9,609 nucleotides of DNA, from contig PMDM01000183.1 of assembly GCA_003155565.1 (NCBI GenBank), positions 1-9,609 of the forward strand, written 5' to 3'. Position 1 is the first letter of the stretch. Every line of letters starts with the position of its first letter. Position numbers and translations under genes: made by a program. This DNA is from Methylococcaceae bacterium. Lineage in GTDB: Bacteria > Pseudomonadota > Gammaproteobacteria > Methylococcales > Methylomonadaceae. Positions 5,144 through 9,609 of the stretch are shown one piece after another. The notes under the pieces were generated by a model. It was not told where the DNA came from, did no database searches, and saw only the letters and a program-made list of their open reading frames with translations.

Positions 5144-7027
5144 TTACCACTGTAACGCGCGTAATCTGGAGAATTTCTTCCTTTGATGTTCGTGCATACG
5201 AATCATGACGTTGACCAGCGCTTCTATCGCATCGAGTATATAGGGGCCTTTATTTAGCATGACACATTCTGCGCGAACGGCCATCGCTGCATCAGTAAAT
5301 TCAGGTCTTGACCGTACGCCTTTCTTGGCAATGGATTCCAGTACCTGAGTTGCCCATATAACAGGCACATGGGCTGCTTCACATAACCACAGCATTTCTT
5401 CTTGAATTTCAGCCAGTCTCGCGCTACCCAATTCTACTGCCAAATCGCCTCGGGCAATCATGATGCCGAGGTTATGTCGACCGATAGTCCCCAGTATAAT
5501 ATCGGGGAGATTTTTTACGGCCAGATTGGTTTCAATCTTGGCGATAATAGGCAGCTCCGATGCATTCCTCTTTACCAGTTCTATCATCAAACGCTCCATG
5601 TCGGCCAGTGTTTCAACAAATGAAAAACCGACCAAGTCAGCGTGTTCACAAACAAAGTCCAAGTCTACGAGATCTTTTTCACTTAATGGCGGCAAGTCAA
5701 GAGTGGTTTCCGGAAAATTAATCCCTTTGTCGCTATGGATTTTCACGCCACTTGGTTTAGCCACTGTGATACGTAGCAGGGCCCCCTGATGGGTGATTTT
5801 TTCTACTATAGCCCCTAATTTACCGTCATCAATCCAGACAGGTTCACCGACTTTGAGTTTCGATATGGCCGAAGACAGTGAGCAACCAATATGTGCAGGA
5901 CGAACCAAGGCTCCGCTAGCAGAATATTCGGCTGGTTTTCCCACGATATGTTCTGCTGTTAACAATAACAATTCATTTTTCATTACCCGAATATCTAAAG
6001 GCTCACCATCAAACTTTCCCAAAGTGAACTCATCGGCACATTTTTTGCTGTCCAGTTGGTCAGGCTTGAGCAGCTTTAATTTACAGCCGGAAACAAGATA
6101 AGCCGCTTTTTCACAACTAACCAGCCAATCTGTACTTGAAAGCGCTTTTTCCACCTTTAGATAACGCTGTTTTTCTTGGCTATCGATAAAATCCAAGAAC
6201 ATGCCGGGCGCAAGTTTCTTATGTATCTCTTTAGGTATGGGGATTTTGAATAAGGAGTTATCTATTGGTGAGTTTTCCGAATCAACGGTTAAAACCAGAT
6301 AGCCGGAAGCAACTATTTTACCGGTACGGTCTTTTTTTACCTTGATATGATAAATAGGCGGCTCTAGAGCGATGGCTCCGGTTCGAATCTTGTGGCCTGC
6401 AAGATCCATAAGAATACGGCAAGGACGGCCTGTTTCGGTTTCTGCTCTGCGAATATTGTTTATCATTCCATGCCAGACCACAGGTTCATCGTGAGCGCAA
6501 TTGATGCGTGCACAGGTCATGCCTTTTTTAATCAAGGCATTAACGAGCCCATAATCCCATGATGCTTCAGTACCTAAAGTCACCATGACATGGGCTTTAC
6601 CATGTTCATGAAAAGGGCCAAACAATTCCATAGTATGCTGCTCTAAAAGCTGTTGGCCGCGATTAAGGCCGTATTCGTTCGGATTCTTTTCACCCGGACG
6701 GTAGTTTTTGTCTGTGGCGCGTGACAGTACATCAATCAGTGCATCAAATGTTGATAAGACCGATGCTTCCGCTCGACCCAAAGAAGACAAGCCAGCTTGG
6801 GCAAGGCGATCCTGCAAATGTCGCAAATCGAATTGGCGCATGGCTAGGTAATGAGCCAGGTTATACGCGCTTTTGGAAAAAAAACCGGAATGGAAAAGTT
6901 GCTGATATTTTTGCAAACGCTGGTTTGCATGGGTTTCAATCTCTTGGCGTAAGCCAGCGACTTCAGTAAGAATTTGTTTCAGGATATCTTCATAGGGGTC
7001 GTGAGTGATTTTATTAGTTGCTGTCAT
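5144..7027 (-). CDS. Atypical pyruvate kinase-like protein
   Basis: A 627-residue protein with a pyruvate kinase TIM barrel in an unusual setting. Conserved blocks: VTLGTEAS (149-156), ARINCAH (R174, N176), MDLAGHKIRTG (D208, K213, R215), KGINFP (434-439), AKIE (K497, E499), MIARGDLAVE (D528) and WATQVLES (T560). Pyruvate kinase transfers phosphate from PEP to ADP, and most catalytic residues are kept. Differences are marked: a mainly helical N-terminal extension of about 140 residues; a B region of about 215 residues instead of about 100; MLNKG in place of the MLSGETA block; Ser changed to Ala in the RxNxSH motif; and no C-terminal regulatory domain after about residue 610. Lys213 stands where K+-dependent enzymes have Glu, with Leu209 in place of Thr, a pattern known from K+-independent pyruvate kinases. 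It may be a true but unregulated enzyme or a diverged relative. No good ribosome site precedes the ATG. Confidence 0.8.
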   Translation of the reverse strand: MTATNKITHDPYEDILKQILTEVAGLRQEIETHANQRLQKYQQLFHSGFFSKSAYNLAHYLAMRQFDLRHLQDRLAQAGLSSLGRAEASVLSTFDALIDVLSRATDKNYRPGEKNPNEYGLNRGQQLLEQHTMELFGPFHEHGKAHVMVTLGTEASWDYGLVNALIKKGMTCARINCAHDEPVVWHGMINNIRRAETETGRPCRILMDLAGHKIRTGAIALEPPIYHIKVKKDRTGKIVASGYLVLTVDSENSPIDNSLFKIPIPKEIHKKLAPGMFLDFIDSQEKQRYLKVEKALSSTDWLVSCEKAAYLVSGCKLKLLKPDQLDSKKCADEFTLGKFDGEPLDIRVMKNELLLLTAEHIVGKPAEYSASGALVRPAHIGCSLSSAISKLKVGEPVWIDDGKLGAIVEKITHQGALLRITVAKPSGVKIHSDKGINFPETTLDLPPLSEKDLVDLDFVCEHADLVGFSFVETLADMERLMIELVKRNASELPIIAKIETNLAVKNLPDIILGTIGRHNLGIMIARGDLAVELGSARLAEIQEEMLWLCEAAHVPVIWATQVLESIAKKGVRSRPEFTDAAMAVRAECVMLNKGPYILDAIEALVNVMIRMHEHQRKKFSRLRALQW

Positions 7028-7051
7028 GTTGCCGAAAACAATTCCATTTTG

Positions 7052-7088
7052 ATGAGGCCAGCTTACTTAAGAATTGTGACAGCCTCAT
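7052..7088 (-). promoter_or_regulatory. Inverted repeat in the leader of the pyruvate kinase-like gene
   Basis: ATGAGGC (7052-7058) and GCCTCAT (7082-7088) are perfect 7-bp complements with a 23-base loop, 25 bases ahead of the gene start. No T-tract follows on the minus strand, so this is a possible operator or mRNA leader hairpin. Support is only the symmetry and position. Confidence 0.28.
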
Positions 7089-7089
7089 G

Positions 7090-7122
7090 AAAAAACTAGG
7101 GCTCCTGTTTGAACTGAGCCTT
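7090..7122 (-). terminator. Candidate intrinsic terminator after the small membrane gene
   Basis: Read on the minus strand, GGCTC (complement of 7116-7120) pairs with GAGCC (complement of 7100-7104) around an 11-base loop, with an outer A-T pair beyond one mismatch, and is followed two bases later by six T (7095-7090). It lies about 40 bases after the stop of the 45-residue gene and would separate it from the pyruvate kinase-like gene. The stem is short, so efficiency is uncertain. Confidence 0.45.
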
Positions 7123-7163
7123 GGATCTGGCTGCTTATGACGTACTGATGCAATAATCAGATT

Positions 7164-7301
7164 TTATCCTAAACGAAATAATTCCCTCGCCAATAATTCG
7201 ACCCACCAGGATACCAGCAGGGACAGAACCGTCATTGCTAATATAAAGCTAATTAGGTCGTGGTGTTTGAATAGGTGTTTGTTGAATATTGGTTTGCTCA
7301 T
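7164..7301 (-). CDS. Small single-span membrane protein (45 aa)
   Basis: A 45-residue reading frame, too short for most gene finders. It begins MSKPIFNKHLFKHHD and ends ELLARELFRLG. Residues 16-34 form one hydrophobic segment rich in Leu, Ile and Val that ends with a WW pair (32-33). The N-terminal part is positively charged (Lys and His) and the tail carries mixed charges, so it looks like an inner membrane micro-protein. It is well supported as a gene: GAGGA lies 6 bases before the ATG on the minus strand, and a candidate terminator follows. I do not recognise the family. It sits between the beta-propeller gene (95 bases upstream) and the pyruvate kinase-like gene. It could be a partner subunit or regulator of a membrane complex, but nothing shows which. 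Confidence 0.66.
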   Translation of the reverse strand: MSKPIFNKHLFKHHDLISFILAMTVLSLLVSWWVELLARELFRLG

Positions 7302-7321
7302 GATGTGTCCTCTTTTAAATC

Positions 7322-7343
7322 ATCAGTAAGCTAATATACTGAT
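7322..7343 (-). promoter_or_regulatory. Inverted repeat upstream of the small membrane gene
   Basis: ATCAGTA (7322-7328) and TACTGAT (7337-7343) are perfect complements with an 8-base spacer. The repeat begins about 10 bases upstream of the GAGGA ribosome site and overlaps TATATT (minus strand), which could be a -10 box. It might be an operator or a leader hairpin. It is not followed by a T-tract, so a terminator for the beta-propeller gene is less likely. Confidence 0.33.
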
Positions 7344-7396
7344 ACGAGCAGGTTAAGATATGATGACACTTGTATGAAGTTTTTATGACAGGATTA

Positions 7397-9130
7397 TTAC
7401 TCTTGCGCTTCGATTCGATAGGCTTCGATCATCGCTTTGCCAGTGCCAGGCAGTGTGGACGCAAGGTACAAGGTATTGCCATCAATTAACGGCGCAGAAA
7501 GCTGCCGTCCCGTTCCTAATAGGGATTGTTCAAACAGTACAACCCCATCTTTTACCCGGATACCATACAATGTGCCAGGATTGCCGATTTCAACAGTCCA
7601 GACAATCGCATCATTGTTTTTACCAACTGTAGAAATAACAGGCAGTGAAGGATGGCTTCTAAATTTCAGCACCGCTTTACTACTAGCCGGATCAGGGTAG
7701 TGCCAAAAGCCCTGCAATTTCGGCTTGCCATCTGCCAGCACGATCTTTAAAGCAACCAGACCTGCCGGATGGGTGTTATCTGGCATAAACGTGGGGATCA
7801 CTACCACAGGCTCATCGTTGATATAGGTAAGTGCCGGTTGGGTAACGATCATCCCCATCCAGCCTGCTTTACAGGGATCGGATGGCGTACCGCACATATC
7901 GACAATTTGCAGGCGATCATATTGTGTACCCAGATGATTGGCATCAATCAAGTAAACCGCGCCTTCCTTCCCTGGTTGTACGAGTACGGAATGACCGCTT
8001 TTTAGGTTAACTTTAACAGGTGCGCTGGCGCCTAGGTCATAATCCATCCAGGCCAGACATTCCCAGAAAGTCTTAACATCGCATTCGCCATTAGCGGGTT
8101 TAAAAAACGTATTGCTTGCTGTCAATCGTGGGATGAACAGATTCTTGCAAGAGGACATACAAGCGTAGTCCGGCTGACTAGCATTAAAGTTTTTACACAG
8201 TTGTGCATCACACTCAGGATTAAATTGCAGGCCCGGCTGCACACGCATGAGGGTATTGGCATAATCATGCCGGGCGAGATCGACTTGTCCATTGCCGACG
8301 GGTACAATTAATTCAAAACTATCGGCAGTCGGATACAGTTGCGGCCCTGCCGGTGTCCAAATACCACCGGCACAAATCATTTCCTGAGTGCCGAATTCGA
8401 TAGTGACAGGGCATTCAGCTTCCGGGGTAGTCAACAGCACATTGCTTATTGCCTGGGCTGTGCCTAGTAGCTTCCAAGCATCCATATCAATTTCAAACAG
8501 CCAGCCGTGAAAGGGCTGGGTATCCCCGGCATTGCCAAAAGCAGCGTAGACAAATCCCCACTCAGAACCTACCTTCCAAGTATGTTTGAGCGCAGAATGA
8601 GAAAAAGCGGTGGGTGGGTTGAATTTGACCGATGCAACACCACCTGCGGCAGGTTTTTCAGCCGACAACACCAAGACCGGAAAAGTCTCGTCCAGCTTTC
8701 TTTGCGCCAAATCTATCACCGCCATGCGATGGCTGGTACGTACGCCTTTTTCAAGACATTGATAAAGAATGACCAGCTTATTGCCTATCATCACCGGAGT
8801 AGAAATAAGTTGTGTTTCTTGACCTTCTGGTGCGGGGGCATTGATTTGCCATTCCAGCGTTCCGGTTTCGGCATCCAATGCGGTAATCACACCATTGGAA
8901 TCAGGCACAATAACAAGTGGTCGCCCTTGGGATAAATCAAGTAGAGGGTTGGCAATAATACTTTCATCAAAAGCGACAGATGACTTGGCATCAGCAGGAA
9001 AAATCCTTGTCAGTTTAAAGGCTTCCGGCTGCGCAGGTTCGGCTAGGCAACTAATAGTGAAATAGCCTGCTAACAGCAAACTAAGCACTACAGTGATAAA
9101 GAAAAATAATTGTCTGACTGCAATTCGCAT
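7397..9130 (-). CDS. Secreted cysteine-rich PQQ-like beta-propeller protein
   Basis: A 577-residue exported protein. A signal peptide is clear: Arg residues at 2 and 6, a hydrophobic core (about 8-26) and a likely cleavage near SCLA-EP (27-32). The mature part shows short repeats of the quinoprotein-propeller type, best at VITALDAETGTLEW (81-94) and more weakly at AVYLIDANHLG and LYGIRVKDGVVLFEQ. It contains 11 cysteines (125, 240, 253, 307, 312, 324, 328, 350, 358, 413, 420), many in close pairs, suggesting several disulfides in the periplasm or outside. I see no haem CXXCH site, nor the adjacent Cys pair of methanol dehydrogenases, so an enzyme role is unproven; binding or assembly roles are possible. 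The frame extends to a TTG at 9145; I prefer ATG 9130 because it gives a normal signal peptide and a hairpin (9152-9169) would hide the TTG's possible ribosome site. Neither start has a strong one. Confidence 0.7.
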   Translation of the reverse strand: MRIAVRQLFFFITVVLSLLLAGYFTISCLAEPAQPEAFKLTRIFPADAKSSVAFDESIIANPLLDLSQGRPLVIVPDSNGVITALDAETGTLEWQINAPAPEGQETQLISTPVMIGNKLVILYQCLEKGVRTSHRMAVIDLAQRKLDETFPVLVLSAEKPAAGGVASVKFNPPTAFSHSALKHTWKVGSEWGFVYAAFGNAGDTQPFHGWLFEIDMDAWKLLGTAQAISNVLLTTPEAECPVTIEFGTQEMICAGGIWTPAGPQLYPTADSFELIVPVGNGQVDLARHDYANTLMRVQPGLQFNPECDAQLCKNFNASQPDYACMSSCKNLFIPRLTASNTFFKPANGECDVKTFWECLAWMDYDLGASAPVKVNLKSGHSVLVQPGKEGAVYLIDANHLGTQYDRLQIVDMCGTPSDPCKAGWMGMIVTQPALTYINDEPVVVIPTFMPDNTHPAGLVALKIVLADGKPKLQGFWHYPDPASSKAVLKFRSHPSLPVISTVGKNNDAIVWTVEIGNPGTLYGIRVKDGVVLFEQSLLGTGRQLSAPLIDGNTLYLASTLPGTGKAMIEAYRIEAQE

Positions 9131-9151
9131 GAAGCTTAAGTTCAAGTATTC

Positions 9152-9169
9152 AATTCCAAAGCTGGAATT
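9152..9169 (-). promoter_or_regulatory. Hairpin in the leader of the beta-propeller gene
   Basis: AATTCCA (9152-9158) and TGGAATT (9163-9169) are perfect 7-bp complements with a 4-base loop, ending 21 bases before the ATG at 9130. In the mRNA this stem includes the only GGAA that could act as a ribosome site for the alternative TTG start. It could be an operator half-pair or a translational control hairpin. Confidence 0.35.
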
Positions 9170-9190
9170 TTAGTGCCGAACTATGACGGA

Positions 9191-9199
9191 ATTATTACA
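9191..9199 (-). promoter_or_regulatory. Candidate extended -10 for the beta-propeller gene
   Basis: On the minus strand TGTAATAAT has a TG extension and five of six -10 matches. A transcript starting near 9184 would have a leader of about 55 bases containing the 9152-9169 hairpin. No -35 is seen at proper spacing. A separate promoter is expected because a terminator lies just upstream. Confidence 0.25.
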
Positions 9200-9250
9200 G
9201 AGATATGAAAGTGTTCTTTCCAACAAGTGAAACCTAGAAATAATATGAAT

Positions 9251-9289
9251 AAAAAAAGGCCGCTATCAACGCTATGAAGTAGCGGCCTT
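9251..9289 (-). terminator. Strong intrinsic terminator (minus strand)
   Basis: AAGGCCGCTA (9256-9265) and TAGCGGCCTT (9280-9289) form a perfect 10-bp GC-rich stem with a 14-base loop. On the minus strand it is followed by a T-run (9255-9251). On the plus strand no T-run follows, so it ends minus-strand transcription coming from the right, namely the small unit starting near 9446, and insulates the beta-propeller gene. Confidence 0.85.
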
Positions 9290-9370
9290 GGAGTTACACC
9301 TGAAGAGGCATTAGGGACAGTTTACTTATCATTATGTTACTGTGTTAGACATCAACATAAGTGTATTTCT

Positions 9371-9433
9371 TCAAAGTTTTAGCTGCATATTAGTGAAAAC
9401 GTGCATCCCAAAAGCAATAATAGATTTTTTCAT
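9371..9433 (-). pseudogene. 20-codon reading frame, probable remnant of a secreted-protein gene
   Basis: The frame reads MKKSIIAFGMHVFTNMQLKL and then stops. It starts like a signal peptide (two Lys, then hydrophobic residues) and has an excellent ribosome site (AGGAGA, complement of 9441-9446, 7 bases away). Just after it, another frame reads AAKTLKKYTYVDV and a stop (to 9345), which could be the C-terminal tail of the same ancestral protein, and a strong terminator follows at 9289-9251. The simplest reading is a short exported-protein gene that lost its middle by deletion. A functional leader peptide or a small RNA with a vestigial start is possible. I do not recognise the family. Confidence 0.4.
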
Positions 9434-9464
9434 GGAACGATCTCCTGGTTAGTGTGGTTATTCT

Positions 9465-9479
9465 TTATTAGGCTAATAA
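9465..9479. promoter_or_regulatory. Perfect AT-rich palindrome upstream of the mini-gene
   Basis: TTATTAG and CTAATAA flank a central G, a perfect 15-base palindrome 19 bases upstream of the AGGAGA ribosome site of the 20-codon frame. Size and place fit an operator overlapping a promoter. No regulator gene is in the window. Confidence 0.35.
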
Positions 9480-9506
9480 CTAAAGGGAGTCGCTATTTTT
9501 GCGAAA

Positions 9507-9537
9507 GCTTGTTTTGGGCATACCAGCCCAAGCAAGC
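9507..9537 (-). other. Stem-loop upstream of the mini-gene
   Basis: TTGGGC (9514-9519) pairs with GCCCAA (9526-9531) around a 6-base loop, and GCTTG (9507-9511) with CAAGC (9533-9537) extends it across a small bulge. It could be a leader structure or the terminator-like end of an upstream unit. It does not match any riboswitch class that I can recall. Confidence 0.33.
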
Positions 9538-9609
9538 GGCAAAAACTTAACGCGACCGCCAATGTCTTCGGCTGCCCGGATTCGTCCTCGGTTCGCCACG
9601 ATGCACAAC

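Larger units (their letters stand above)
9131..9609. other. Right-edge region with mini-gene, terminator and GC-rich segment
   Basis: No full gene is visible. From left to right: the leader of the beta-propeller gene, a minus-strand intrinsic terminator, a 20-codon minus-strand frame with a strong ribosome site, a 15-base palindrome, a stem-loop, and a GC-rich stretch (about 9535-9609) open in frames on both strands and cut by the window end. That last part may belong to a dispersed repeat rather than a protein. Confidence 0.5.

Noticed and set aside
8507..8935. 142-codon plus-strand frame antisense to the beta-propeller gene
   Set aside because: It is a shadow: the minus-strand frame has a signal peptide, propeller repeats and a coherent 577-residue product, while this one shows no recognisable motif.
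9131..9145. TTG start for the beta-propeller gene
   Set aside because: It adds five residues before an otherwise normal signal peptide, and its possible ribosome site is inside a hairpin. It is not fully excluded.
9480..9609. Riboswitch upstream of the mini-gene
   Set aside because: I compared it from memory with cyclic di-GMP, cobalamin, preQ1 and SAM classes and found no matching conserved core.
1..9609. CRISPR array, tRNA or rRNA genes, transposase or defence genes
   Set aside because: No regularly spaced repeats, no tRNA-like cloverleaf noticed, and no protein with transposase, nuclease or toxin-antitoxin motifs on either strand.

Overview
The window looks like a chromosomal stretch of a Gram-negative bacterium, most likely a gammaproteobacterium. 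Lipid A, lysophospholipid and ornithine-lipid genes sit beside a periplasmic quinoprotein-like beta-propeller. The moderate GC content, that propeller and dispersed palindromic repeats (a TTCGACAGGCTCA family and a CCCTCACCC family) remind me of methanotrophs and relatives (Methylococcales). That placement is recall and inference; no marker gene here fixes the taxonomy.

Layout. Bases 1-564 hold no credible gene, only short palindromes and a REP-like repeat cluster. A plus-strand run follows: an LpxH-family phosphoesterase (565-1356), the lysophospholipid transporter LplT (1404-2630), a NUDIX hydrolase (2704-3156), a 350-base gap filled with two nested palindromic repeats, then an overlapping pair resembling OlsB and OlsA (3509-4297 and 4269-5054), which would make ornithine lipids. 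Convergent to these, on the minus strand, are an atypical pyruvate kinase-like protein (7027-5144), a 45-residue single-span membrane protein that is easily missed (7301-7164), and a secreted cysteine-rich beta-propeller (9130-7397). The right edge (9131-9609) holds a tiny minus-strand unit with a strong ribosome binding site, a 20-codon reading frame and a near-perfect terminator, probably a decayed gene or an sRNA/leader unit, and then a GC-rich segment running off the window.

How the genes fit together. The plus-strand genes mostly concern envelope lipids: lipid A precursor hydrolysis, lysophospholipid recycling, and N- then O-acylation to ornithine lipid. The NUDIX gene lies among them but is more likely nucleotide housekeeping. 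The minus-strand genes look functionally unrelated to one another, and candidate terminators and leaders suggest separate transcription units.

No CRISPR array, phage, toxin-antitoxin, defence system or complete insertion sequence is visible. The points most worth attention are the pyruvate kinase-like protein with an expanded B region and signatures of potassium independence, the unannotated small membrane protein, the cysteine-rich propeller, and the nested palindromic repeats.
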